DNA of 64,000 nucleotides from Zoogloea dura (GTDB lineage Bacteria; Pseudomonadota; Gammaproteobacteria; Burkholderiales; Rhodocyclaceae): positions 124,001 to 188,000 of the forward strand of contig NZ_JABBGA010000006.1 in assembly GCF_012927165.1 (NCBI RefSeq), in the 5' to 3' direction. The notes under the pieces are model-generated. The model was given only the letters and a program-made list of their open reading frames with translations. It was not told where the DNA came from and searched no databases. A program made the position numbers and the translations under genes. This document shows, piece after piece, positions 26,260 to 36,081 of the stretch. Within the stretch, counting starts at the first letter, position 1. Each line of letters begins with the position of its first letter.

Positions 26260-27033
26260 CTAGCGCGGGGGGATATAGCCCAGGTCGCGGGAGATCTCGT
26301 CGGCAGTCTGGTGGATGAGCGGCGCCCAGTCGGGGTCGAAGCGCTCTGCGGGGGTCGATAGGGAGAGGCCGGCTATCAGTTCTCCGCTGTCGTCGCGAAT
26401 GCCGGCGGCGATGCAGCGCACGCCGTTTTCCACCTCGTCCAGGTCGTAGGCCACGCCGTGGCGGCGCACCTTGTCGAGTTCTTTCTCGAGGGCCTGGAGG
26501 GTGGTGATGGAGGTGCTTGTGGTGCCGGGCAGGCCGGTGCGGCGGGCGTAGTCGCGGACCTTCTGGGCGCCATCTTCAACCAGGAACAGCTTGCCGGTGG
26601 CAGTGGTGTGCAAGGGCGCGCGGGCGCCGACGATGTGCACCACCCGCACTGAGGAGCGTCCGCTGGAGGTGCGCTCCACGTAGACGATCTCATCGCCGGC
26701 CCGGATGCCGAGATTGACGCTCTCGCCGGTGGTGGCATGCAGCTTGAGCATGGCCGGCATCGCGGTATCGCGCAGGGAGATCCGGGATTTGACCAGGCTG
26801 CCCAGTTCAAGCAGGCGGATGCCGAGGCGATAGACTCCGGAGTCGTTGCGCTCAACAAAGCCGCTGCTTGTCATGGCGCCGAGGATCCGGTGGGCGGTGG
26901 AGGGGTGCAAACCGGTTTCGGCGGCGAGTTGCTTGAGGGGAACGGGGTCCGCATGCCGGGCGAGGACGTCCAGCAGCGTCATCATGCGTTCGATGACCTG
27001 AATCGGATTTTTTGCGGGTTCTTGCGTGGACAA
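26260..27033 (-). CDS. IclR family transcriptional regulator
   Basis: A 257-residue regulator. The winged helix is residues about 10-70 (VPLKQLAAETGLHPSTAHRI), and the effector domain follows with VGARAPLHTTATGKLFL and the C-terminal GEVENGVRCIAAGIRD-type pattern (DLDEVENGVRCIAAGI). The start is probably the TTG at 27033, preceded by GAAGGCAG; the next in-frame ATG would cut into the DNA-binding domain. IclR proteins sense small acids or aromatics and regulate nearby catabolic or transport genes. A strong inverted repeat lies directly upstream, suggesting autoregulation. Confidence 0.9.
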   Translation of the reverse strand: MSTQEPAKNPIQVIERMMTLLDVLARHADPVPLKQLAAETGLHPSTAHRILGAMTSSGFVERNDSGVYRLGIRLLELGSLVKSRISLRDTAMPAMLKLHATTGESVNLGIRAGDEIVYVERTSSGRSSVRVVHIVGARAPLHTTATGKLFLVEDGAQKVRDYARRTGLPGTTSTSITTLQALEKELDKVRRHGVAYDLDEVENGVRCIAAGIRDDSGELIAGLSLSTPAERFDPDWAPLIHQTADEISRDLGYIPPR

Positions 27034-27080
27034 CGGTGTATCTGCCTTCGATCAGGAGCTTCGATGGTAGCGCAGGGAAG

Positions 27081-27124
27081 GGCATTTCGCCTAATGAAAT
27101 GCCGCACCACTGCGACGAAATGCC
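27081..27124. promoter_or_regulatory. Probable IclR-family operator (three GGCATTTC half-sites)
   Basis: GGCATTTC (27081-27088) and GAAATGCC (27096-27103) form a perfect 8-bp inverted repeat around a 7-base spacer. A third copy, GAAATGCC (27117-27124), is repeated 21 bases from the second, two helical turns away. The array lies 48-91 bases upstream of the IclR start codon. Confidence 0.65.
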
Positions 27125-27166
27125 GGCTTCCCTTGCATGGGCCACCCGCTTGCCCGGCAGGGCGCT

Positions 27167-28108
27167 TCAGCCGGCCACCGCATGTCCCAGCATGCGCACC
27201 GCGATGCCTGCGCAGGCGCCAAGGGTGGCGGGCTTCCAGACGTCGGCGACACGGCGCCCGGCCGAGATGAGCACCGCCACGCCGGGAATGTCCAGGGGGT
27301 GGATCAACAGGCCGGCGCTGACGCCATTGAGGGTGGCGGCATTGGCTGTGCCGGCCCGGATCATCTCGTCCATGATGCCCATCATCGCTGTACCGCCGGC
27401 CAGGTACTTGGTCAGGGTCGGGAGGATCAGGGCGGGATCGGCGCCGATGGCCAGCAGGAGCGGCGACAGGAGCGTGGTCAGGGCATCGAGGACGCCGACA
27501 CGGCGCAGGGCCAGCACTACGGTGAGCGACAGCACCAGCATGGGGATGGCCCCCACGGCGATCTTGAAGGCTTCCGCGCCGGCCCGGTTGATGACGTCCA
27601 GCACACCCTTGGCGTTGTCGGCCACCGGGTGCTGGAGTGTTTCGTTGAGCGTGTGTTCCACGGCTGACAGCTTGCGTCCAAAGACGTAATAGGTGGCCGC
27701 CGAGGCCACCAGGCCGCCGACCAGCGACCAGCCCAGCACAATGCCGAAGTGCAGGCCCATGGCAGCCATGGGCATGGACACATTGGCCTGGGCCATGGCC
27801 ATGACCATGGCCAGGGTGGCGGCCAGGTGGCGGCTGGAGGCGCCGCGCTGGTCCATCATGGCAAGGGTGGCCACCGGTGCGGCGAAGCTCACGAAGTTGA
27901 TCTGCAGTGCAGCGAAGACACCCAGGCCGGTCAGGCCGGCGGGGCGCAGCAGCGGGGCGAGGCGCGCCACTGCCCAGTCCAGCACGCCCCTGGCTTCGAG
28001 CAGCCGCATCAGCGACAACATGACCACCATGACGGGCAGCAGCACGAAGAAGGACAGTTCGACCGCGGAGCGACCGGCCCGCAGGATGACGTCGATCAGC
28101 AAGTCCAT
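27167..28108 (-). CDS. Nucleoside recognition (Gate) domain membrane protein
   Basis: A 313-residue polytopic protein with about eight membrane helices and two Gate-like repeats. Characteristic segments are RAGRSAVELSFFVLLPVMV, FGIVLGWSLVGGLVASAATY, and LLSPLLLAIGADPALILP followed by YLAGGTAMMG in the second half. Family members relate to spore maturation proteins SpmA/SpmB and to gated nucleoside transporters; the substrate is unknown. It lies directly upstream of the IclR gene on the same strand and 91 bp after the LrgB gene, with a hairpin between. The IclR operator lies after its stop, so it is not obviously under that control. Confidence 0.8.
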   Translation of the reverse strand: MDLLIDVILRAGRSAVELSFFVLLPVMVVMLSLMRLLEARGVLDWAVARLAPLLRPAGLTGLGVFAALQINFVSFAAPVATLAMMDQRGASSRHLAATLAMVMAMAQANVSMPMAAMGLHFGIVLGWSLVGGLVASAATYYVFGRKLSAVEHTLNETLQHPVADNAKGVLDVINRAGAEAFKIAVGAIPMLVLSLTVVLALRRVGVLDALTTLLSPLLLAIGADPALILPTLTKYLAGGTAMMGIMDEMIRAGTANAATLNGVSAGLLIHPLDIPGVAVLISAGRRVADVWKPATLGACAGIAVRMLGHAVAG

Positions 28109-28132
28109 GGGTGCGGTGCAGCAAAAATGGCA

Positions 28133-28155
28133 ACGGCCCTGATTATCAGGGCCGT
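28133..28155 (-). terminator. Probable terminator after the LrgB-like gene
   Basis: ACGGCCCTGA and TCAGGGCCGT form a 10-bp perfect stem with a TTA loop. On the minus strand a TTTTT follows after five bases, so it is a moderate terminator. Confidence 0.5.
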
Positions 28156-28199
28156 CCCAGGGGGCGACAAGCTGAGGGGAACCCTAGTTCACGCTACGT

Positions 28200-28937
28200 T
28201 CAGGGGCGTACCAGCGGAGCCAGCAGCGGCAGCAGCCAGGGCAGGGTAAGCGCTGTGAACAGGCCGTTGAGGCCCATGGCGAGCGCGGCGAAGGCTCCGG
28301 TCTGCTCACTGATCTGAAAGGCGCGGGCCGTGCCGATGCCGTGGGAGGCAAGCCCCATGGCAAAGCCCACGCTGGCCTCGTCCTTCACGCCCAGGCGGCG
28401 GAGCAGGCCGGCGGCAAAGATGGCGCCGAAGATGCCGGTCAGGATGACGAACACGGCGGTCAGCGAGGCCAGGCCACCGAGGCGTTCGGCGACGCCCATG
28501 GCGATGGGTGTGGTTACGGACTTGGGAGCGAGGGATGCCACCGTGGGCGCACTGGCGCCAAGCAGCGCGCCGATGGCGTAGGCCGACAGGCCGGCTGTGA
28601 GAGAGCCCACGACCAGGGCCACCAGCAGTGGGCCGCCCATGGCGACGAGGCGTTTCAGCTGGCTGTGCAAGGGGATGGCGAGGGCCACGGTGGTGGGGCC
28701 CAGCAGGAAGTGCACGAACTGGGCGCCGTCGAAATAGCGTTGATACGGTGTGCCGGTGAGGCTCAGCAAGGCGACCAGGATGGTCACGGAGACCAGCACC
28801 GGATTGACGGCCGGATGGCCGCCGGCCTTGCGGTGCAAGGCGATGGCGAGCAGGTAGGCGGCCAGGGTGAGGGTCAGCCAGAGCAGGGGCTGCGCCGAGA
28901 GGTAGACCCAGATCTCGGTCATGCTTTCGGTGTTCAT
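28200..28937 (-). CDS. LrgB/CidB family membrane protein
   Basis: A 245-residue integral membrane protein. The family signatures are FVHFLLGPTTVALAIPL, SLAPKSVTTPIAMGVAE and GFAMGLASHGIGTARAFQ. LrgB/CidB proteins act with LrgA/CidA in murein-hydrolase control or in export of small acids (glycolate/pyruvate in some bacteria and plastids). The ATG at 28937 overlaps the LrgA-like stop (ATGA, 28934-28937), so the two are translationally coupled; an internal ATG at 28922 is an alternative. Confidence 0.9.
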   Translation of the reverse strand: MNTESMTEIWVYLSAQPLLWLTLTLAAYLLAIALHRKAGGHPAVNPVLVSVTILVALLSLTGTPYQRYFDGAQFVHFLLGPTTVALAIPLHSQLKRLVAMGGPLLVALVVGSLTAGLSAYAIGALLGASAPTVASLAPKSVTTPIAMGVAERLGGLASLTAVFVILTGIFGAIFAAGLLRRLGVKDEASVGFAMGLASHGIGTARAFQISEQTGAFAALAMGLNGLFTALTLPWLLPLLAPLVRP

Positions 28938-29287
28938 CGGGAGGCCTCGCGCCCTTGCCGTGTAAGGACATGCAGGGTCAGCCCGGTTGCGGCGAGGCCC
29001 AGCACGGTGCTGACGACGAGGGCGATGGCAATCGGCCAGGCCTCGTCGGCGAGGCGGCCCACGTGCAGCATCACGCCCGTGCCGGCCGGCACGAACATCA
29101 GGGACAGGTGTTGCAGCAGGGTTCCCGATGTGTGGCGCAGGTCGTCGCCGGGGCCGCCGCGGGCGACCAGCCAGATCAGCAGCAGGGCCATGCCGAGCAC
29201 CGGCCCCGGCACCGGGAGGTGCAGGGCAACCCGCAAGGTTTCGCCAGCCAACTGGAAGGCAAGCAGCAGGGCGAAGGCTTGGATCAT
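28934..29287 (-). CDS. LrgA/CidA family membrane protein
   Basis: A 117-residue holin-like protein with four hydrophobic segments. The ATG at 29287 is chosen because AAGGAGAGAAACCG precedes it; the open frame upstream is not family-like. LPVPGPVLGMALLLIWL and LMFVPAGTGVMLH are diagnostic. It pairs with the downstream LrgB-like gene. Given the two 2-oxo-acid TRAP binding proteins next door, a role in pyruvate or related acid movement is plausible but unproven. Confidence 0.88.
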   Translation of the reverse strand: MIQAFALLLAFQLAGETLRVALHLPVPGPVLGMALLLIWLVARGGPGDDLRHTSGTLLQHLSLMFVPAGTGVMLHVGRLADEAWPIAIALVVSTVLGLAATGLTLHVLTRQGREASR

Positions 29288-29355
29288 CGGTTTCTCTCCT
29301 TGTGTGCGCAGGGTTTGTGGTTCGAGGATGGGCGGCATGCCGGCGCAATACAATG

Positions 29356-29380
29356 AAAAAGGCCGCGCTAAGCGCGGCCT
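29356..29380 (-). terminator. Intrinsic terminator after the first TRAP binding-protein gene
   Basis: A 9-bp stem (AGGCCGCGC with GCGCGGCCT, loop TAA) is followed by TTTTT on the minus strand. It separates the TRAP genes from the LrgA/LrgB pair. Confidence 0.85.
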
Positions 29381-29403
29381 CGCCTGCCGGGGGCGGGCAG
29401 TGC

Positions 29404-30546
<1,143 letters not shown>

Positions 30547-30615
30547 TTATTCATGACCCCCCCCGGGCCGCACAGTGAGGAAAACCCTATGCGGCGGGGG
30601 CGGGGGAGGGTGGAT

Positions 30616-31713
30616 TTACTTACGGCCCTTGCCCGTGCGCGCGGCCTGCATGAAGTTGTCGAAGCGGTTCTCGGCGACCGCAAACCACTGCACCTGGTCG
30701 TCGCGGAATTTCTTCCAAGCGTCGTAGATCTTCTTGAACTTCGGGTTCTTGGCCGCGGTTTCCTCGTACAACTCCATGGCGATCTTGTAACCCGCAGCCA
30801 TCACGTCGTGGGGGAAGGGGCGCAACTGGGTGCCGCTGCCGATCAGCTGCTTGAGCGCGGGCGGGTTCTTCACGTCGTAGGCGGCCTGCATTTCGGCGTG
30901 GGCGTAGAGGCAGGCATCTTCCAGGATGGTCTGGTATTCCTTGGGCAGGGAGGCCCAGGCCTTGGCGTTGACGTAGATGGACAGCTGCGGACCACCCTCC
31001 CACCAGCCCGGGTAGTAGTAGTACTTGGCTACCCGGTTGAAGCCCAGCTTCTGGTCATCGTAGGGGCCGATCCACTCGGTCGCGTCGATGGTGCCCTTCT
31101 CCAGTGCCGGGTAGATGTCGGCCGGCGGGATCTGCTGGGGCACGACGCCCATTTTGGCGAGGACCTGGCCGGCGAAGCCACCGACACGGAACTTGAGGCC
31201 CTTGAGGTCTTCGACGGTTTTGATCTCCTTGCGGAACCAGCCGCCCATCTGGGTGCCGGTGTTGCCACAGGGGATGTTGACGATGTTGTAGTCCTTGAAG
31301 AACTCGCGCATCAGCTCGAGCCCGCCGCCATCAAACATCCAGGCGCTTTGCTGGCGGCTGTTGAGGCCGAAGGGCAGGGCGGTGTCGAAGGCCAGGGCGG
31401 GGTCCTTGCCGATGTACCAGTAGGATGCGGCGTGACCCATCTCGACAGTGCCGTCCTTGACTGCATCAAGGACGCCCGGGGTGGGCACGATCTCACCCGC
31501 GGCGAAGAGGGAGATCTGGAACTTGCCGCCGGTGGCTGCAGCCACCCGCTTGGCGACGGTTTCGGTGGCGCCGAAGATCGCGTCGAGGGTCTTGGGGAAG
31601 CCGGACGCCAGGCGCCACTTGATGGTCGGCAGCTCGGCCGCCAGGGCCGGGGCGGTGGCTGCGCCGGCTGCAACGCCGACAGCAGCCTGCTTCAGGAAGG
31701 AACGCCGTTCCAT
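30616..31713 (-). CDS. TRAP transporter substrate-binding protein, TakP-like, copy 2
   Basis: A 365-residue paralog of the adjacent downstream gene, aligned without large gaps over its whole length and sharing most residues. The ATG at 31713 follows AGAGGAAAC. It has the same ERRSFLKQAA leader pattern, [18 protein letters not shown] and [15 protein letters not shown] motifs. Differences cluster in the binding cleft neighbourhood (AAEWIG versus ATEWIG, MMEGGG versus MFDGGG), suggesting a shifted ligand preference. The two copies lie 108 bp apart with no terminator, consistent with a tandem duplication and joint transcription. Confidence 0.9.
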   Translation of the reverse strand: MERRSFLKQAAVGVAAGAATAPALAAELPTIKWRLASGFPKTLDAIFGATETVAKRVAAATGGKFQISLFAAGEIVPTPGVLDAVKDGTVEMGHAASYWYIGKDPALAFDTALPFGLNSRQQSAWMFDGGGLELMREFFKDYNIVNIPCGNTGTQMGGWFRKEIKTVEDLKGLKFRVGGFAGQVLAKMGVVPQQIPPADIYPALEKGTIDATEWIGPYDDQKLGFNRVAKYYYYPGWWEGGPQLSIYVNAKAWASLPKEYQTILEDACLYAHAEMQAAYDVKNPPALKQLIGSGTQLRPFPHDVMAAGYKIAMELYEETAAKNPKFKKIYDAWKKFRDDQVQWFAVAENRFDNFMQAARTGKGRK

Positions 31714-31784
31714 GATGTTTCCTCTTCTTTCTCTTTCTGGACGGTGGGATGAACCCGGGGGATATGACTGAATGTGTGGCCGGA

Positions 31785-33125
31785 TCAGGCGCCAGCCACG
31801 GTCATGCGCTCGACGAGGATGGAGCCGCAGTGCTTGGAGCCGCGCACCAGGACGTCGGAGCCGATCTCGCGGATGCCCATCAGCATGTCCTTGAGATTGC
31901 CGGCGATGGTGATCTCGTGCACCGGGTACTGGATCTTGCCGTTCTCGACCCAGAAGCCCGCCGCGCCGCGGGAATAGTCGCCGGTGACGTAATTGACGCC
32001 GTGGCCGAGCAGCTCGGTGACCAGCAGGCCCCGGTCCATCTGCTTGACCAGGCCTTCGAGGTCGTACTGGCCGGGCTTGACCAGCAGATTGTGGCTGCCG
32101 CCGGCATTGCCGGTGGTCTGCATGCCGAGCTTGCGGGCCGAGTAGGTGCTGAGGAAGTAGCCCTGCAGCACGCCGTCGATGATGACTTCCCGGTCGTGCG
32201 TGGCCACGCCGTCGTCGTCGAAGGGGCTGCTGGCAAAAGCCTTGGCCAGGTGCGGCCGCTCGGAGATCTGGATGTGGGACGGGAAGACCTGCTTGCCCAG
32301 GCTGTCGAGCAGGAAGCTGGACTTGCGGTACAGGGCGCCGCCGCTCACCGCGTGCACGAAGGCGCCGATCAGGCCGGCGGCGAGAGGTGCTTCGAACAGC
32401 ACCGGCACCTCGCAGGTGGAAATCTGGCGCGCGTCGAGGCGGGCCAGGGCCCGGCGTGCGGCAAAGGTACCGATTTCGTCTGCATCGGCCAGATCGGCCG
32501 GATCGCGCTTGGTGGTGTACCAGTCGTCGCGCTGCATGTCGTCGCCCTCGCCGGCAATCACCGAGCAGGACAGGTAGTGGCGCGAGCTGGCGTAACCACC
32601 CATGAAGCCCAGGCTGTTGGCCGAAATGAAGTGGGCTTCCTGCATCGATACGCTGGCCCCGTCGGAATTGCGGATCTCGGGGCTGACCGCAAAGGCGGCC
32701 CGCTCGCAGCGCCGAGCCAGCTCGATGGCGTCTTCGGTGGAGATCTTCCAGGGGTGGTAGAGGTCGAAGTCCGGAAACTCGCGGGCCAGAAGGGCCTCGT
32801 CGGGCAGGCCCGACGCCGGATCGGGGGCCGTGAAGCGGGCGATCGAGATGGCGGCATCGACGGTGGCCTTCAGCGAGTCCCGGGAGAAGTCCGAGGTGCT
32901 GGCATAGCCACGCTTCTGGCCGTCGTAGATGGTGACGCCGATGCCCTTGTCCCGGTTGTATTCGATAGTGTCCACCTCGTCGCGGCGCACCGTGACGGAC
33001 TGCCCGAAGCCTTCGGATACGTCCACCTCGCAGGCGCTGGCGCCGCGCTTTCTGGCGAACTTGAGAATGTCATCGGCGAGGGTCTTGAGATTGTCCTGAC
33101 TGAAGCTGAAACGGTTGTCGGCCAT
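31785..33125 (-). CDS. pmbA: Metalloprotease PmbA/TldE
   Basis: A 446-residue protein of the TldD/PmbA (U62) family, the usual length. Segments such as TVRRDEVDTIEYNRDKGIGV, CEVPVLFEAPLAAGLIGAF and GAAGFWVENGKIQYPVHEIT are characteristic. PmbA and TldD form a heterodimeric peptidase that processes ribosomally made peptides (microcin B17) and CcdA in E. coli. TldD is not in the window. The gene is divergent from darP (yjgA), the same arrangement as in E. coli, and the two share a 68-bp gap. Confidence 0.94.
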   Translation of the reverse strand: MADNRFSFSQDNLKTLADDILKFARKRGASACEVDVSEGFGQSVTVRRDEVDTIEYNRDKGIGVTIYDGQKRGYASTSDFSRDSLKATVDAAISIARFTAPDPASGLPDEALLAREFPDFDLYHPWKISTEDAIELARRCERAAFAVSPEIRNSDGASVSMQEAHFISANSLGFMGGYASSRHYLSCSVIAGEGDDMQRDDWYTTKRDPADLADADEIGTFAARRALARLDARQISTCEVPVLFEAPLAAGLIGAFVHAVSGGALYRKSSFLLDSLGKQVFPSHIQISERPHLAKAFASSPFDDDGVATHDREVIIDGVLQGYFLSTYSARKLGMQTTGNAGGSHNLLVKPGQYDLEGLVKQMDRGLLVTELLGHGVNYVTGDYSRGAAGFWVENGKIQYPVHEITIAGNLKDMLMGIREIGSDVLVRGSKHCGSILVERMTVAGA

Positions 33126-33156
33126 GGCGTGAGCGGTGGGAGCTGAGGCTAAAGGC

Positions 33157-33162
33157 TATAAT
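33157..33162 (+). promoter_or_regulatory. Probable -10 element of the darP-mogA promoter
   Basis: A perfect TATAAT lies 31 bases before the darP ATG. No good -35 element is visible at 17 bases, so the promoter is only partly supported. Confidence 0.45.
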
Positions 33163-33193
33163 CTTACCCTTACCGAGCATTTCCCGCGCCCAG

Positions 33194-33751
33194 ATGGCCC
33201 ATCACAAATACCACCACGACGAAGAAGAAGACCTCGGCCCCAGCAAGTCCGAGATGAAACGGGCCAGCAAGGCCCTCCAGGACCTGGGGGCCGAACTGGC
33301 CGAGCTTGGCAAGGAACGGCTTGCCAAGGTGCCCATCGACGAAGATCTGCGCGACGCGGTCAAGGACTACCAGCGTTTTCCGTCCCATGAAGCCAAGCGC
33401 CGCCAGCTCCAGTACATCGGCAGGCTGATGCGCAATGTCGATCCCGAGCCGATTCGTGCGGCGCTGGATGCCTTCAAGGGCGTCTCCGCGGTTGAAACGG
33501 CCAAAATGCACCGCCTCGAGCAACTGCGTGCCCGTCTGATCGAGGACGAGAAGACTCTACATGACATCGCTGAAGCCCACCCGGGTGCCGATCTGCAGCA
33601 TCTCCGCGTGCTGCGCCGGAACGCGATCAAGGAGAAGGAAGCCAACAAGCCGCCGCGTGCCTTCCGTGAGCTATTCCGGGTTCTGCGCGAGCTGGAATAC
33701 GGCACGGACGCCGCCGGGCAGTCCGATATGGATGAAGGAGACGATGAATGA
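33194..33751 (+). CDS. darP: Ribosome-associated protein DarP (YjgA/DUF615 family)
   Basis: A 185-residue highly charged helical protein. PSKSEMKRASKALQDLG and FPSHEAKRRQLQYIGRLMR are hallmark segments of the family. DarP binds late-stage 50S precursors and helps peptidyl-transferase-centre assembly. The acidic tail (MDEGDDE) and His-rich N-terminus are common variations. Its stop overlaps the mogA start (ATGA), so translation is coupled. Confidence 0.92.
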   Translation: MAHHKYHHDEEEDLGPSKSEMKRASKALQDLGAELAELGKERLAKVPIDEDLRDAVKDYQRFPSHEAKRRQLQYIGRLMRNVDPEPIRAALDAFKGVSAVETAKMHRLEQLRARLIEDEKTLHDIAEAHPGADLQHLRVLRRNAIKEKEANKPPRAFRELFRVLRELEYGTDAAGQSDMDEGDDE

Positions 33752-34338
33752 GCGAAGTGGTGAAGATCGGCCTCGTGTCGATCAGCGACCGGGCCTCGGC
33801 GGGTGTTTACGAAGACAAGGGCATCCCGGCCCTGCAGGCGTGGCTGGCCAGGACCCTCACCACCCAGTGGCAGGCGGAAGTGCGGCTGATTGCCGACGAC
33901 CAGCCGACCATCGAGGAGACCCTGATCGAGCTGTGCGATCAGGCCGGCTGCGCCCTCGTGCTCACCACCGGCGGCACCGGGCCGGCCCTGCGCGACGTCA
34001 CCCCGGAGGCGACCCTCGCGGTCGCCCACAAGGTGATGCCGGGCTTCGGCGAGCAGATGCGCCAGATCAGCCTGGCCTTCGTGCCCACCGCCATCCTGTC
34101 CCGCCAGGTCGGGGTGGTCCGCGGCAACTCGCTGATCCTCAACCTGCCCGGGCAACCCAAGGCCATCGCCGAGACCCTCGAAGGGCTCAAGGATGCCGAC
34201 GGCAAGCAGAAGGTGCCGGGGATATTCGCCGCGGTGCCCTATTGCATCGACCTGATCGGCGGGCCCTACATCGAAACCAATGAGGCGGTCGTCAAGGCAT
34301 TCCGTCCCAAGTCGGCGCTCCGCCCCAAGCTCGCATAG
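33748..34338 (+). CDS. mogA: Molybdopterin adenylyltransferase MogA
   Basis: A 196-residue MoCF-biosynthesis domain protein. GLVSISDRASAGVYEDKGIP, VLTTGGTGPALRDVTPEAT and NLPGQPKAI are the MogA signatures, including the GGTG loop and catalytic Asp. It adenylates molybdopterin before molybdate insertion by MoeA. The ATG at 33748 follows GAAGGAG. Coupling to a ribosome-assembly gene is an accident of synteny common in Betaproteobacteria. Confidence 0.93.
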   Translation: MSEVVKIGLVSISDRASAGVYEDKGIPALQAWLARTLTTQWQAEVRLIADDQPTIEETLIELCDQAGCALVLTTGGTGPALRDVTPEATLAVAHKVMPGFGEQMRQISLAFVPTAILSRQVGVVRGNSLILNLPGQPKAIAETLEGLKDADGKQKVPGIFAAVPYCIDLIGGPYIETNEAVVKAFRPKSALRPKLA

Positions 34339-34340
34339 AT

Positions 34341-35640
34341 TCAGGCGGGTGCCGCTGGCAATCCTGGTGTCCGTGCGGGCCCTCCCGCGTCAGCTGGCAG
34401 ATCAGGGTTTCCTGGCAGGCCGAGCAATGCCATGTCTCTGAAGGCGGCCCCCCGCATAGAACGTGAACGCGGCGCCGAGCTGGTCCCAGAGCAGCCCTGC
34501 CACGACGCTGGCGGTCAGCATGGCGAGACCGCTGACCAGGTTGAAGAAGCCGAACGCGGTGCCCCGGAGGTCTGCGGGGGCGGTGTCTGCCACCATGGTC
34601 GCCAGCAGACCCTGCGACATGCCCATGTGCGCGCCCCACAGGGCAACGCCGGTGAGTACCGTCGTCCAGTGGTCGTGCAGCGCCAGGACCAGATCGGCGG
34701 CAATCAGGACGATCAGGCCCAGGGCCAGGGGAGTCTTGTGGCTCATCCGGTCGGACAGCTTGTCGAACGGATAAGCGGACGCCGCATAGACCACATTCAT
34801 GGCCACCATCATCAGCGGCGCCGGTGCAAGGGCGATCCCTCCCTGCTGGGCTCGCAGTACCAGGAAGGCTCCGCTGAAGCGGGCCAGCGTAAATGCCGCG
34901 CCCACGCCGACCACCCACCAGTGCGCCCCGCTCAGGCGCCCCAGGTTTTCCCGCCGGATCGGGTTGCTGCGCTTCTCTCCAGCGTGGCGCGCCGGCTCAC
35001 GCATGCCGAACAGCAGCAGCACGGCTGTGAGCCGGCCGGGAACCACGGCCACCCAGAAACGGCCCGGAAGTTATTGGCCCACAGCAGCATCAGGCCGACA
35101 GCCAGCAGCGGCCCCAGAAATGCACCCACCCGTATCCAGGGACTGCCGAAGGCCGAAGGTCGCACCACGTAGTTCCGACGGAGCGATGTCTGCCGCCAGG
35201 GCATCCCGCGGTGCCCCCTTCACGCCCTTGCCAACCCGGTCCAGCAGGCGTGTCGTGAACACGAAGCCAGTGGTCGGTGCGATGGCAAAAAGCGGTTTGG
35301 TCAGGGCGCCCAGGGCGTAACCGAAGAGTGCAAGGCCCTTGCGCCTGCCCAGCTAGTCGCTCGGCGCGCCCGAGAACACCTTGACGATCAGCGCCGTCGA
35401 TTCGGTCAGGCCCTCGATCAAGCCGACGGTGAATGCACTTGCGCCGAGCGCGCCGACCATGAATAGCGGCAGCAGGCTGTGGATCATCTCGGACGAGATG
35501 TCCATCAGCATGCTCACAAACCCTAGTAGCCAGACGCCGGAGGGGATCCGGCCGAGAGGTGCTGGCGTACTCGTCCTTGCCTTTGTGTCTGCCGGAGCTG
35601 GTATTCCGCACCCTGCAATGAAAACGCCAAGTGAAATCAA
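34341..35640 (-). pseudogene. Degenerate MFS transporter gene (one nonsense, three frameshifts)
   Basis: Read across frames the region encodes one MFS permease of about 410 residues: GFVSMLMDISSEMIHSLLPL, then SGAPSD-stop-LGRRKGLALFGYALGAL, DRVGKGVKGAPRDALAADIA, and FLGPLLAVGLMLLWANNFRA in the next frame. The expected Trp of SDWLGRRK is TAG at 35355-35353. An extra base lies near 35130, a missing T near 35058, and a G run lengthened to six at 34448-34453 shifts the tail. Close intact relatives are drug or sugar efflux carriers. The apparent first codons lie inside the tmRNA terminator, so the native start is probably further inside. Sequencing error could explain the homopolymer shift but not the nonsense change. 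Confidence 0.82.
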
Positions 35641-35652
35641 TCACTTGGCGTT
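35621..35652 (-). terminator. Intrinsic terminator of tmRNA
   Basis: An 11-bp perfect stem (AACGCCAAGTG with CACTTGGCGTT, 8-base loop) is followed by TT then CATTG on the minus strand, five bases after the mature 3' CCA. Confidence 0.8.
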
Positions 35653-35656
35653 GAAT

Positions 35657-36020
35657 TGGTGGAGCCGGGGGGAATCGAACCCCCGTCCGCAAGTCCTCTA
35701 CAGTCAGTTCTACATACTTAGCCGACCTACTTGGATTTAACCCGGGGTTTAGCCAGTCGGCAGGCCGACCACGGGCGAGTCACCTTGAGTTTCGCGCCGG
35801 ACCAAGTAACCCGATCCATTGCTAGTCCCTGTAAATGACGCTGCAATGGGTTTGACCCCATCTGACCCAGGAACGAATCAGTGCAGCGGCTCAAGCCTTA
35901 AGCGGCGAGAGCGAAACGCTCGTCGTTGGCGTTTGTAGTTTTCCAGTGGATTTACGAGGTAACTGGTCCTCGGTATGCCCTGATCTGCTTTGCAACCCAC
36001 GTCGAAGCCAGGTCGGCCCC
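35657..36020 (-). ncRNA. ssrA: Transfer-messenger RNA (tmRNA)
   Basis: A 364-nt one-piece tmRNA. The ends form the tRNA-like domain: 5' GGGGCCGACCTGG pairs with 3' CGGCTCC followed by ACCA, and a T-arm GGGTTCGATTCCC is present. The resume codon is GCC and the tag frame (35930-35898) encodes ANDERFALAA then TAA, a betaproteobacterial proteolysis tag. It rescues stalled ribosomes with SmpB. The pseudoknot-rich middle lies between tag and T-arm. The 3' end is a frequent integration site for islands, and a broken transporter gene abuts it here. Confidence 0.97.
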
Positions 36021-36081
36021 ATGTTGTGCTGCTTTTGTTTTGTCCCGGTTTTGCCAGGACAGTTCCTGATGATAGCACGTA

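Noticed and set aside
35657-35760. A separate tRNA at the 3' part of the ssrA region
   Set aside because: The T-arm and CCA belong to the tRNA-like domain of tmRNA; there is no anticodon arm, and the 5' partner lies 330 bases away.
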